A program made the position numbers and the translations under genes. Source: Nakaseomyces glabratus (taxonomy: Eukaryota; Ascomycota; Saccharomycetes; Saccharomycetales; Saccharomycetaceae). Taken from it: DNA of 64,000 nt. Within the stretch, counting starts at the first letter, position 1. Every line of letters begins with the position of its first letter. A model generated the notes under the pieces. It had not been told where the DNA came from. It did no database searches and saw only the letters and a list, made by a program, of their open reading frames with translations. Positions 9,137-18,801 of this stretch are shown here, in pieces. Where the stretch lies: NCBI RefSeq assembly GCF_010111755.1, contig NC_088956.1, forward strand, positions 248,001 through 312,000, given 5' to 3'.

Positions 9137-11494
9137 ATGTTTAGAGCTGTCGGTAGAAGAAACCTGGCTACAGTTAGTCGAAATATCCCCTCTGTTCCGG
9201 AGAATTTGAGAGCATACACTCCACCTTATGCTAAATTACTAAATAACTTGGACAAAGTTAAGCAAATACTGAACAATGAACCATTGACCTTGGCTGAAAA
9301 GATTCTGTACTCACATCTGTGTAACCCCGAAGAATCTCTTACGTCCTCTAGAGTCGCAGACATCAGAGGCCAGAAGTACTTGAAATTGAATCCTGATAGA
9401 GTCGCCATGCAAGACGCCTCTGCACAAATGGCTCTTTTGCAGTTCATGACCACTGGCCTATCAGAAACTGCTGTTCCAGCATCGATCCACTGTGATCATT
9501 TAATTGTCGGAAAAGATGGTGAAACCAAGGATTTGAGAAACTCCATTAAGACCAACCAGGAAGTTTTTGATTTCCTGGAGAGCTGTGCGAAGAGATACGG
9601 CATACAGTTCTGGGGTCCTGGTTCCGGTATTATCCATCAAATCGTGCTGGAGAACTTCTCCGCGCCTGGTTTGATGATGCTAGGTACAGACTCACACACT
9701 CCAAACGCTGGTGGTCTAGGTGCCATCGCTATTGGTGTTGGTGGTGCTGATGCCGTGGACGCCTTAACTGGAACCCCATGGGAATTAAAGGCACCAAAGG
9801 TTCTGGGTGTTAAATTGACCGGTAAACTACACGGCTGGTCGGCTCCAAAGGATGTCATCACCATGCTTGCAGGTAAACTAACCGTTAGAGGTGGTACAGG
9901 CTACATTGTCGAATATTTTGGAGAAGGTGTAGAAACTCTATCATGTACCGGTATGGCCACAATCTGTAATATGGGTGCTGAGATCGGTGCTACCACATCC
10001 ACTTTCCCATACCAAGCTGCACACAAGAGATATCTGGAAGCCACTGGTAGAGGTTTTGTTGCTACTGCAGCAGACGCCGCCTTGGCTAACTACAATTTCC
10101 TAAGAGCGGATGAAGGTGCTCAATATGACGAAGTAATAGAAATTAACCTATCCGAGTTAGAACCACACGTAAATGGCCCCTTCACTCCCGACTTGTCGAC
10201 ACCAATTACTAAATATGCTGAAAGAAGTCTGGAAGAAAAATGGCCTCAAAATATCTCCGCTGCATTGATTGGTTCATGTACCAATTCATCATACCAAGAT
10301 ATGAGTCGTGTGATCGATTTAGTCAACCAAGCTGAAAAGGCTGGTTTGAAGCCTCGCATTCCTTTCTTTGTTACTCCAGGATCTGAAGCTATCAGAGCTA
10401 CATTGGATAGAGATGGCCTTATTAAGAAATTTGAAGATAATGGTGCCATTGTGTTAGCTAACGCATGTGGTCCTTGTATTGGTCAATGGGATAGAGAAGA
10501 TGTTCCAAAGGAATCAAGCGAGACCAACTCAATTTTTACCTCCTTTAACAGAAACTTCAGGGCTAGAAATGATGGTAACAGAAACACCATGAATTTCCTA
10601 ACCTCCCCAGAAATCGTTACTGCTATGAGCTATTCAGGTAATGCTCAATTCAACCCATTAACTGATGCTATTCCATTACCAAATGGCGGTGAATTTAGAT
10701 TCAATCCACCTGTAGGTGAAGAACTTCCTTCCAAGGGATTTGAACACGGTAGGGATAAATTCTATCCAGCAGGAAAATTAAGTGCTGATCCAAATGTTGA
10801 AGTCAAAGTTTCTCCAACCTCTGATCGTTTACAACTTTTGGAACCTTTCAAACCTTGGAACGGTAAGGAATTAAGGACTAATGTATTGATGAAGGTAGAA
10901 GGGAAATGTACAACTGATCATATTTCAGCTGCAGGTGTATGGTTGAAGTATAAAGGTCATCTGGAGAATATTTCCTACAACACTTTAATTGGTGCACAAA
11001 ACAAGGAAACTGGCGAGGTGAATAAGGCTTATGACTTAGATGGTACTGCCTATGATATCCCTGGATTGATGATGAAGTGGAAAGAGGATGGTAGACCATG
11101 GACAGTTGTTGCTGAGCACAACTATGGTGAAGGTTCAGCAAGAGAACATGCTGCTTTGTCTCCAAGATACTTGGGTGGTCAAATGATACTTGTCAAATCT
11201 TTTGCCAGAATCCATGAGACAAACTTGAAGAAACAAGGTATGCTACCACTAACATTTGCTGATGAGGCAGACTATGACAGAATTTCTGGTGGTGACACTT
11301 TGGAGACTGTGGGCCTAATAGATTTAGTAGCTCAAGACGGTAATAATGGCGGGTTCCTAGATGTCAAAGTAACTAAACCAAATGGTGAAAGCTTCATAAT
11401 CAAAACCAAACACACTCTGTCAAAGGATCAAATTGACTTCTTTAAGGCTGGATCAGCTATCAACTTCATTGGTGAACAACGTAGAAACCACTGA
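9137..11494 (+). CDS. ACO2: Mitochondrial aconitase-family enzyme Aco2 (putative homoaconitase)
   Basis: The 785-residue protein is nearly collinear with S. cerevisiae Aco2 (789 aa). The Fe-S cluster cysteines are in GSCTNS (about residue 380) and CGPCIGQW (about 443-450). The swivel domain carries GEGSAREHAALSPR. The N-terminus MFRAVGRRNLATVS is rich in Arg and hydroxyl residues without acids, a typical matrix-targeting peptide. Upstream sequence stays open to a TTG at 9095, but ATG 9137 gives the presequence and expected length. Aco2 contributes to lysine biosynthesis, dehydrating homocitrate to homoaconitate in mitochondria, and has some aconitase activity. Position beside ECM25 and the transporter supports ACO2 rather than ACO1. 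Confidence 0.95.
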   Translation: MFRAVGRRNLATVSRNIPSVPENLRAYTPPYAKLLNNLDKVKQILNNEPLTLAEKILYSHLCNPEESLTSSRVADIRGQKYLKLNPDRVAMQDASAQMALLQFMTTGLSETAVPASIHCDHLIVGKDGETKDLRNSIKTNQEVFDFLESCAKRYGIQFWGPGSGIIHQIVLENFSAPGLMMLGTDSHTPNAGGLGAIAIGVGGADAVDALTGTPWELKAPKVLGVKLTGKLHGWSAPKDVITMLAGKLTVRGGTGYIVEYFGEGVETLSCTGMATICNMGAEIGATTSTFPYQAAHKRYLEATGRGFVATAADAALANYNFLRADEGAQYDEVIEINLSELEPHVNGPFTPDLSTPITKYAERSLEEKWPQNISAALIGSCTNSSYQDMSRVIDLVNQAEKAGLKPRIPFFVTPGSEAIRATLDRDGLIKKFEDNGAIVLANACGPCIGQWDREDVPKESSETNSIFTSFNRNFRARNDGNRNTMNFLTSPEIVTAMSYSGNAQFNPLTDAIPLPNGGEFRFNPPVGEELPSKGFEHGRDKFYPAGKLSADPNVEVKVSPTSDRLQLLEPFKPWNGKELRTNVLMKVEGKCTTDHISAAGVWLKYKGHLENISYNTLIGAQNKETGEVNKAYDLDGTAYDIPGLMMKWKEDGRPWTVVAEHNYGEGSAREHAALSPRYLGGQMILVKSFARIHETNLKKQGMLPLTFADEADYDRISGGDTLETVGLIDLVAQDGNNGGFLDVKVTKPNGESFIIKTKHTLSKDQIDFFKAGSAINFIGEQRRNH

Positions 11495-11707
11495 TTTGTT
11501 TTGCATGTAAATTCGCATATTAATATTTATTTCTACTGTCAATATTAACAAAATATATTGACACTTGGTGTTGTTATTTATTTGTATAGATGTTATTAAA
11601 ATGTAATATGAGAGTAAGTTATATTAATTAACGCTTTAGTGAATGCAATACAAAAAACTGTACTTAGTATGCTAATCTAAAACTGTTCATAAACGCTAGA
11701 GGTGCTG

Positions 11708-13552
11708 CTAGACTGAATTCTGATGCCGTATCTCATTCATCACTTGTAAACCCATCAATCTTTCCTCATACAAAGCTGCCAACTTACTAACCTTATTTGT
11801 TTTAATGTCTGAGTAACTTTCCGTTGAGAACTTTATTGTTTTTACGGTATTTTCTTCACCTGCAAGTTTTTTCTTCTTTTGCAGTTCCTTATCAAATTCT
11901 TGAATCTTGTCTTTCTTCAAAACAACCTGAGAGACATCAACGTCAGCAAAACCATCCGTGATCATGTTCTGTATATCATTGTTGTTTCGTTCAGTTTTGA
12001 CTGGACTATCTTTATCATTAGTATTGTCATTATTAATATCAGTATTTTTATTTTCTTGTTCAATATTTGTGGAATCAGTTGAAGACGAGGCCTTTGAAAA
12101 TGTGGAATTGACCGATGGCAGAGACGTATTACTTTCATCCTCTGAATTGGTATGTGATAATGAGATTGCTCTAACAGGCCTTTGGATCGATGACTCTTCC
12201 TTTGCCAATTTCAATTCACTACTAGCGTTTCTTCTAGGTGGAAGTTTGGGTGGTATTTTTGGTGAACTTGATACAGATCCGCTTCTGTCAGAATTTATAT
12301 CTAACAGCAAATCAGAGGAACCTGAACTACTTCTGGAGTTGATATTAATGTGGGTATTGATGGTCAAGTTAGCAAGTTCTGCAATGTCACTCTTACTTAT
12401 TTTCTCATTTCTTTTTTCATTGGTTTCCAATACCTTTATAATATCATGAAAATGTTCAAAAAGATTCCTGATGTACTTATTACCTATCGCTAATCTATCG
12501 GAGCTCATCATAGACACCTTTTCCTTACATAATGTTGGAGTTAGAGCTCTACTCAAAGATCTGCTATCATGCCTAGTAATATCGCCGGCATTTAAAATTG
12601 ATATGAAGAGAGGGAATATAGCACATAATATATCATAGTAGTTATTGTACCTCACTATCTCTTTGAAGACCTGAAATGTATACTCGAAATTGTCATGAAT
12701 TGGAAGCTCAATCAAGTCTATGGGTATTAGTGGTTTGCTCTTATTTTTGAGGAAATTTGTGAATATAGATGCTAGCGAATAGATGTCCCATTGGGAAAGA
12801 TCAATATAGTTATTTCTTTCAATAATACTCAATAGAATATTAACTTTCTTGTAAGAACCTGGCCGTTGGAACACTAATTCATTGGTTAACGCGTCATATT
12901 TTAGACGGTTAAATATCTTGTCAAATATTATTTGTCTGTACTGCCTTTTACTAGTTGGTGATAATTTTTCTGTGTAGTAATCAGGTAACGACAAGAAGTA
13001 CTCACCAGTCACTTCTGAATCATGTAAATAAACGTTAAGGGATATTCTCAGTCTAGTTATATCTATCATACAAGCTAGTTCAGATAATGTAGAAACGTGT
13101 CTTATTGCATTACCATTCCTGCTCTCATCTTCCACTGTGCCATTTTGTTCACTTTTATTATTAGTTAAAAATTTGAAATTCATAGCATTTGATAATACTT
13201 GATATACTGTTCTAACAAAGAATGACTCATGCACAATATACGTCTCCTGCAGGTATTTCTTGAATAGTTTTGGCAATTTAGAGTACATCTTGACACCATA
13301 CACCCAGCTTATCTTCTTTGCGGAGAACCCTGAGGAAAATATAACCAACGAGAATGGTGCCTGTGGTAGCTTCTTCACCAGCATATCCATCAACTCCGTA
13401 ATCATCTCATCATAATCATTCTTATCATTTACGCCTAATTCTGCAGCAGAGGGCAAATAAGTAGAGTCGAAGACATAGATGGAGTGACCCGTATTGGGGT
13501 CGACCGAATAGGACTTATAAAAAATGTTGTTTAGATTTATTACCTCTTCCAT
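11708..13552 (-). CDS. ECM25: Ecm25, RhoGAP-like/Sec14-like protein
   Basis: 614 residues from ATG 13552. The frame is open upstream to a TTG at 13672, but those 40 residues are hydrophobic and unlike the family start. The N-terminal part (NNIFYKSYSVDPNTGHSIYVFDSTYLPS, then PQAPFSLVIFSSGFS and ISWVYGVKMYSKLP) has a CRAL-TRIO-like lipid-binding look. Residues about 230-410 resemble a degenerate RhoGAP domain (RHDSRSLSRALTPTLCKEK). A Ser/Asn-rich low-complexity region has a Pro-rich PKIPPKLPPRR motif (possible SH3 ligand), and the C-terminus has a conserved AALYEERLMGLQVMNE segment. S. cerevisiae Ecm25 (about 599 aa) is linked to cell-wall organisation and endocytosis; its biochemical role is unsettled. 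Confidence 0.88.
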   Translation of the reverse strand: MEEVINLNNIFYKSYSVDPNTGHSIYVFDSTYLPSAAELGVNDKNDYDEMITELMDMLVKKLPQAPFSLVIFSSGFSAKKISWVYGVKMYSKLPKLFKKYLQETYIVHESFFVRTVYQVLSNAMNFKFLTNNKSEQNGTVEDESRNGNAIRHVSTLSELACMIDITRLRISLNVYLHDSEVTGEYFLSLPDYYTEKLSPTSKRQYRQIIFDKIFNRLKYDALTNELVFQRPGSYKKVNILLSIIERNNYIDLSQWDIYSLASIFTNFLKNKSKPLIPIDLIELPIHDNFEYTFQVFKEIVRYNNYYDILCAIFPLFISILNAGDITRHDSRSLSRALTPTLCKEKVSMMSSDRLAIGNKYIRNLFEHFHDIIKVLETNEKRNEKISKSDIAELANLTINTHININSRSSSGSSDLLLDINSDRSGSVSSSPKIPPKLPPRRNASSELKLAKEESSIQRPVRAISLSHTNSEDESNTSLPSVNSTFSKASSSTDSTNIEQENKNTDINNDNTNDKDSPVKTERNNNDIQNMITDGFADVDVSQVVLKKDKIQEFDKELQKKKKLAGEENTVKTIKFSTESYSDIKTNKVSKLAALYEERLMGLQVMNEIRHQNSV

Positions 13553-14318
13553 TTCTATTGTAGTATATTTGCAGTAACTTCTATAATCTTGGAGACTCAA
13601 TAGTATGAGATATAATTGGCAAGCTGTGATTATGACAAAGGTCAACACATATAATGGAATAAAAACCGACAACTTTGATATCTATGGCTTCCCAAAAAAC
13701 TATGTAGAATATTCTGATAACCTCCACTAATGATATGATTGATCGTGGTACTAATTGTTAATATTAAAAATCTTTCCTGAAAACCAAACTATTCGGGCGC
13801 CTAATAAACTATTGTAATGTACACCAGTTGTCAAGGCAAACCAAGCTTACTCCAGGTGTTATTAGTATCTCATCAAGTTTATCCAAATCTTTTTCTTATT
13901 GGGTCTTTTTTCAACTTCGACTGGAGGTTGATCCCAAAACAGAACAAGTCAGCTAATAGGTTTACCGTTTTGGGAAAATGGACGCGAATTTCGCACCGGG
14001 GCCACTGAAAATACCGCAGGCGTGTAACAAAATCAGACCTAATTTTCATTTTTTAATTTTCTGATGGCATCTCTTGTTTCACATAAGAAACAGAGGCACG
14101 TGATCCGAAAAATGCTATAGTGTGCTTAACAGTTGCGTCGCACTGTGCTTCCTCTGTATCTGTCTAATAAATTTTCATTCCGGAAGCAGTTGGCAAACAG
14201 ATGTATTGTTCATTTGTAGTATTTGTCTTAACGACTGATATTATCGTTATTGCCAAGTTCGGGTGGTATTGTGACTGACGCTGCTCTACAATCGGGTAGC
14301 TTTGTCCGTGGCAGTACA
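13553..14318. other. ECM25 promoter / PRP21 3' region
   Basis: 766 bp. It holds a Cbf1-type CACGTGAT at 14097-14104. I checked for a centromere (CDEI followed after about 80 bp of AT-rich DNA by CDEIII) and found no CDEIII-like sequence. No gene is evident. Confidence 0.5.
14097..14104 (-). promoter_or_regulatory. Cbf1-type CACGTG site
   Basis: CACGTGAT reads ATCACGTG on the minus strand, the full Cbf1 consensus RTCACRTG. It lies about 550 bp upstream of ECM25. Confidence 0.45.
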
Positions 14319-15467
14319 TTATCTTTTCACTAATCGTTTAATATTTTGATATACCTCATCAGATGTTAAATTTGATAGACTGTGCGATTGCTTATATTTC
14401 TTTTTCTCTTCAGCGTATATCGTAGGGTCATTCAAGATGGTACGGATATGCTGATCAAATTTATCCTCTTCGATAAGGTTGTTGGTTATTGGACATCTAA
14501 CCATTCTCTTCCCCTTCTTTTCAGCTGGATGATCATCACTAGGGGCTTCTGAGGCCTTACGCTTATTCAGTCTTGTTTCACCAGCAGCTCTTATCTTCAT
14601 TTTCTTCTTATTAGTCTTCTTTTCAGCACTTGCTTCTTCCCGTTGCTCTAATAAAGGTATTTCTTTCCCTGTGGCAGTGTCAAATACAGATAATGCTGAA
14701 TTTTTGCCATCTATTGTTGATATTATGAGTTCATTAAATTTAATGGCTGGTTTTGGTTCTCTATGCAGCTTAGCCATGGATGCAATAACCTTGAATTCTG
14801 TCCATTTGATTGCCGCAAAGTGTATCTTGCGCTCATGAGCTATTTTATGCTTCACATCCTGTAACTTCTTAGTGTATTCAGCATATTCCGCTCTCCTAAA
14901 ACATCTATCTAATACAATCTGTTTCAGATCAATATGCTTCTTATTTTTTTTATTATTCTTAGGAAAGGCTATTGCAGGTGGAATAATATCCTGTTTTATG
15001 ATTAATTTATACTGTTGCAACAAATCAAAAAAAACAGAATTCAAAGGATGCTGTTTATTCAAGAAAGACAGTTTTTCATCACTTCCGTATGCTTGTCTGA
15101 TCTTGTCCAGATATTTGACGTCTTCATTAATTGCACAAAGTAATGCTACTTGTCGTATTATTTCAAAATCTCTTTTAGTTAATGATCTTGAATATCTTGA
15201 AAACCTGAATTCATATGGCTCTTCAACTTCTTTTCCCTCCTCATCAGCCTCCCCGTTGCTCGACAAAACACTATCTGGTAGATGACTATTATTGTTGTCT
15301 TGGTACTGGCTAATAAAATAACTGTGATATGGAGAGTTCTCTTCTATAAACTCAAATCTGACATCTCCTCTCAACTTTTCTAAGAATTCAGGACCGTATT
15401 GTCTTAGATACTCCACTGTCTTATTAATATCTTCCTTTGTTTGCTGAGGAATGTCATTAACTGTCAT
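14319..15467 (-). CDS. PRP21: Prp21, SF3a subunit of the U2 snRNP
   Basis: 382 residues (280 in S. cerevisiae, where the C-terminus is shorter). It has two SURP modules, at about residues 12-55 (VEYLRQYGPEFLEKLR...PYHSYFISQ) and 98-155 (FEIIRQVALLCAINEDVKYLDKI...HPLNSVFFDLLQQYKLI). A basic middle follows, then a C-terminal MVRCPITNNLIEEDKFDQHIR segment typical of SF3A1 proteins. With Prp9 and Prp11 it forms SF3a, which stabilises U2 snRNA on the intron branch site in the pre-spliceosome. The gene lies between ECM25 and RCY1 as in the YJL203W region. The longer C-terminus makes it more like SF3A1 of other eukaryotes than the S. cerevisiae protein is. Confidence 0.9.
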   Translation of the reverse strand: MTVNDIPQQTKEDINKTVEYLRQYGPEFLEKLRGDVRFEFIEENSPYHSYFISQYQDNNNSHLPDSVLSSNGEADEEGKEVEEPYEFRFSRYSRSLTKRDFEIIRQVALLCAINEDVKYLDKIRQAYGSDEKLSFLNKQHPLNSVFFDLLQQYKLIIKQDIIPPAIAFPKNNKKNKKHIDLKQIVLDRCFRRAEYAEYTKKLQDVKHKIAHERKIHFAAIKWTEFKVIASMAKLHREPKPAIKFNELIISTIDGKNSALSVFDTATGKEIPLLEQREEASAEKKTNKKKMKIRAAGETRLNKRKASEAPSDDHPAEKKGKRMVRCPITNNLIEEDKFDQHIRTILNDPTIYAEEKKKYKQSHSLSNLTSDEVYQNIKRLVKR

Positions 15468-15876
15468 AACTAATATTACTGTATTAATATCTGCGATATT
15501 CTCTTAAGTGAACAGACAGCAGGTTAAAAAAATATTGTAATTTATTCTGTTGTCAGACTACCAGAACTTATCTTTGCGGTTGACTGTATTTAATACCATT
15601 AATGTCATAGTTATGCGATGGGCCATCGATTATTTTTTGTCACCTTCAGAATTTTATGCTTTTTCACCTTTAAAGGATTCTTCGGACCAACAAAGTGAGA
15701 ATATTGAATACCAAAACATCATATACTTTCATTCAGTTTATAACTAATATTTCCATATAGTGATAGTATCCATCTATTTCAATCAAACCATTGTATATGG
15801 ATCGAATAGGTTTGAGGGTCTTCAGCATAACAAATAGAAGTTTATGACGCAATTCCATAAATAACATCAGAACATA
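15468..15876. other. Divergent PRP21/RCY1 promoter region
   Basis: 409 bp between divergent starts, AT-rich. No clear factor site or RNA gene. A 65-codon frame at 15550-15747 resembles nothing I know. Confidence 0.5.
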
Positions 15877-18378
15877 ATGATCAATGATTTAGATGCAAAT
15901 GCTACGGTAGTAGAAGACCTTTTCAAAGTACCTTCAATTACTGTCTACATAGCAAGCCTACTAAACACTAAAGATTACATCAACTTTAGGCAAGTCAACA
16001 AGAGAGTATATCATGAAGTATTAACTGATGATTTAGATCGAACAATATGGATGGACAAACTTGCCGTTATAGGGTTATTTAAATCAACTGAAGCTGGTGA
16101 AGTAGATAAAAAGGATGAAATTGAACAACAGCAAGAACTGTTAATAGAAGTAACAGATCAAAACAATGATATTGATGCCACAAACGTATTTGACAGGCTA
16201 TCCTCTTTTACTGATAAAAATGCGAAGGATGTATTCAAGCTGTTCTTTGACTTGTTGGAGAAATTTTGCTCAAAACTTTACCATAATAACATGTCCCATT
16301 TTTTCCCTGCAAAATATGAGAAAGATCCTCTCTCTCAGGCCAAAATTCTGAATAATATACAAAGGTACAATAAGTGCAATATAAATGATATTGATTACTA
16401 TACAAAAATTGAGCAGAATTTGGTTATTTTAAAAGAAATTTTTATTAACTCCGTATTACAAGAAGCTGAAAGAACTTATCAAAATGCAGACTACAAAAGC
16501 ACCGCAACGTTTATTAGCGTTTTATTGCTCCTGAATGAAGAGGTATATGCAGTAGAATTTTACAAATCTAAAATAGATTATACAGACTTTGAGAATTGGT
16601 TACCCGAGGGTTTGCTTGTAAAGAAAGAAGAAAAGTCAAATACATCTCTGTTGGAATCAGAAACAGAACTATCAAAGATGGAAACTTCTTCGTCTAACAA
16701 AGGTGATGACCAGGTAATTTTTGATTACGACAAATTATCTGACGCTCTGGAGAAGCTACAAAATTACCTCAATGACAACATAGACACAATTGACATATTG
16801 TTCGGAAATAAATACCCTATGATTTTGAACATTATAGAAACATTTATACAAGAAGTGATACTCACTCCAATCAACCAGTTGCTGGGAGATAATGAGGAGT
16901 ACATTGTACTATTTTTTCCACGAGTTTACACAATGATAACCAAAATGCTTTGTGAAGATTTACATGATTCAATTAACGGTGGTGAAACTTTTCACAAAGT
17001 AGTGAAAGAATTTCTTAACATATACTTAACTGACAACATTGTGAAATATCTAAATTTAACACCGATGTACGTAAGAAATGAAATATCGAAGGAGTTCAAA
17101 GCCCATGATGAAAAAGTACGATCAGAAGAAATGCAAAAGAATGAAGAGATATACAATTCATTGCGTAACCAATCAGAAATTGGAACCGATATTGGAACCG
17201 ATAAAAATGATTTTCTAAGTTCCTTCACGAAACTTTTTAAAATGTCAAACGCTCAAAGTGATCGACAAAATATGGAAGACCAGCTGAAACTTGCGTATAA
17301 CTTGAATACAATCTCCAATAATTTAAAGAACATTAAAACATTAGTTAGCTTAGACTTATGTTATAAGGTAGTTCAGCTGGTCAAGGAAAAAATCGATGAA
17401 GTAAACTATTTTACTGAAATAGATACTATAGCCAACATTGTCAAAACAAAATGCCAAGCACTGTTCAAGATTCTTGTAAATGAGCTATGTGAGGCACATG
17501 TAAAGCCTGCATTCGAGAAAGGTACCAAGCTTCTCCAACAATACGATCCTAATGAAATAGATAAGATTGATATAAATTTACAAGCTTTCCAGACTGCAAA
17601 AGTTGAGCCATTAGTAAATTTCACGGAACTAATGAACATCTGTGACATTATTTTACAAATGATATCAATCTTTTATAAAAATGAATTGTTAGGGAAGAAT
17701 ATTATCGATAAGAACAGAGATTTCTTGAATGACGTTGTTCAAGCGAAAAAGAAATTTGAGACAGTGGTAGATGATTATGTTGCTGAGGGACTGAATATTG
17801 GTATCAGTAAGCTAATGGATAAGATTAATTTTGTATTTAATACAGTACAATTACCGGACGATTTCAACCCTGAAGTTGGCTCATCGGGAGCCTCTACCTT
17901 AGAAATCAAACCCACACAGTGTGCTATGCAAGTAGTAGAACTTCTAGAGAATCATTGTTTCCTGTTGAACGGTGCTACTGACAAGGGAACAGTTGATGTA
18001 TATCAGCAAGAGATTGGTGAACGGTTTTTCAATGAGGTAGTCAAGCACATAAAAGGGAGCTTAATATCAGAAGATGGTGGCATTATTCTCATTTGTGATC
18101 TTAATTACTATTATGACTTCTTCTCGAAAAAATTGAGGCAAAAGTCACTAGTACGTCTATACCAAGGCTTGAAAAATATCGGACAACTGTATATAATATC
18201 GGGTAAGGACTCGAAGGATCTAGGTAAAATGATCTCGGATCTGGGGAAATTCCAAGGACTTTTCACCCAGGAGGAGATCTATGAATTTGTTCAAAGAAGA
18301 GCAGACTGGATTAGAGTCAAGAGAGATGTTGAAAAGGTAATGTATGGTTTAGGGGTGAAAGACTGTGTAATTATGTAA
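15877..18378 (+). CDS. RCY1: Rcy1, F-box and CAAX protein of endosomal recycling
   Basis: 833 residues (about 840 in S. cerevisiae). An F-box-like segment sits at about residues 16-65 (LFKVPSITVYIASLLNTKDYINFRQVN...). A long helical region related to exocyst Sec10 fills residues 180-810. The protein ends in CVIM, a complete CAAX box whose terminal Met favours farnesylation. Rcy1 binds Skp1 through the F-box and recycles plasma-membrane cargo such as the Snc1 v-SNARE from early endosomes to the Golgi. Residues near 435-442 are a tandem IGTD duplication encoded by two identical 12-bp units (17179-17202). NCE101 follows on the same strand, as in S. cerevisiae. Confidence 0.92.
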   Translation: MINDLDANATVVEDLFKVPSITVYIASLLNTKDYINFRQVNKRVYHEVLTDDLDRTIWMDKLAVIGLFKSTEAGEVDKKDEIEQQQELLIEVTDQNNDIDATNVFDRLSSFTDKNAKDVFKLFFDLLEKFCSKLYHNNMSHFFPAKYEKDPLSQAKILNNIQRYNKCNINDIDYYTKIEQNLVILKEIFINSVLQEAERTYQNADYKSTATFISVLLLLNEEVYAVEFYKSKIDYTDFENWLPEGLLVKKEEKSNTSLLESETELSKMETSSSNKGDDQVIFDYDKLSDALEKLQNYLNDNIDTIDILFGNKYPMILNIIETFIQEVILTPINQLLGDNEEYIVLFFPRVYTMITKMLCEDLHDSINGGETFHKVVKEFLNIYLTDNIVKYLNLTPMYVRNEISKEFKAHDEKVRSEEMQKNEEIYNSLRNQSEIGTDIGTDKNDFLSSFTKLFKMSNAQSDRQNMEDQLKLAYNLNTISNNLKNIKTLVSLDLCYKVVQLVKEKIDEVNYFTEIDTIANIVKTKCQALFKILVNELCEAHVKPAFEKGTKLLQQYDPNEIDKIDINLQAFQTAKVEPLVNFTELMNICDIILQMISIFYKNELLGKNIIDKNRDFLNDVVQAKKKFETVVDDYVAEGLNIGISKLMDKINFVFNTVQLPDDFNPEVGSSGASTLEIKPTQCAMQVVELLENHCFLLNGATDKGTVDVYQQEIGERFFNEVVKHIKGSLISEDGGIILICDLNYYYDFFSKKLRQKSLVRLYQGLKNIGQLYIISGKDSKDLGKMISDLGKFQGLFTQEEIYEFVQRRADWIRVKRDVEKVMYGLGVKDCVIM
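17179..17202 (+). repeat. 12-bp tandem duplication inside RCY1
   Basis: Two exact copies of ATTGGAACCGAT give a repeated Ile-Gly-Thr-Asp in a linker-like acidic stretch. In frame and probably neutral. Confidence 0.85.
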
Positions 18379-18581
18379 AGCTTTTTAGAGAGCCACTATG
18401 AATAACATTCTTTATCTTGGATTTAGGTCTAATTGGGGCTAAGTAACATATGACGAGTATTTTTAGTGCCTCGAAGAGCCGTTACAGCAGCTTTAAATCG
18501 AGGGATAAGTTCCCTCTCTCTTTGATATTGGTGCACAAGGAATACACAATATGTATAAGCGCAAATTAAACTGTCGCAAAT

Positions 18582-18801
18582 ATGAAACCGGCACCATACT
18601 TAATTGGAAGGTAAGTTCCGAATTTTTTAATTATCTTAGTACACACCGGTGATATTAGTATTACTAACACATCCCAGGATTGCTGATCCTACAATAGCAC
18701 TGATTTTTGGTATTTCCAGTTATTACCTCTATGAAAGAAATACTGGTAGACCAGAGAATTACAAATTAAACAACCTTCTCAGGGAGAAGTACCTCAAGTA
18801 A
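18582..18801 (+). CDS. NCE101: Nce101, small membrane protein, gene split by an intron
   Basis: Too short and split to appear as one open frame. Exon 1 is 18582-18610 (ATG, 29 nt). Intron 1 is 18611-18677. Exon 2 is 18678-18801 (124 nt, TAA). Together they encode 50 residues: MKPAPYLIGRIADPTIALIF continuing GISSYYLYERNTGRPENYKL and ending NNLLREKYLK. This fits S. cerevisiae Nce101 (53 aa, also split): hydrophobic N-terminal half with one membrane segment, then YYLYERxxGRP. Splice signals are GTAAGT at 18611, TACTAAC at 18662-18668 and CAG at 18675-18677. S. cerevisiae Nce101 was linked to export of proteins lacking signal peptides; its mechanism is unclear. Downstream of RCY1 as YJL205C is. 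Confidence 0.93.
18611..18677 (+). other. Intron of NCE101 (67 nt)
   Basis: 5' splice site GTAAGT, perfect TACTAAC branch box at 18662-18668, and CAG acceptor only 9 nt after the branch box. The splice falls between bases 2 and 3 of an Arg codon and restores the reading frame. Very short for a hemiascomycete intron. Confidence 0.92.

Noticed and set aside
14040..14110. Possible centromere: CDEI-like CACGTGAT next to AT-rich DNA
   Set aside because: No CDEIII-like TTCCGAA block 80-90 bp away on either side. The same test failed for ATCACGTGAT at 54477-54486.
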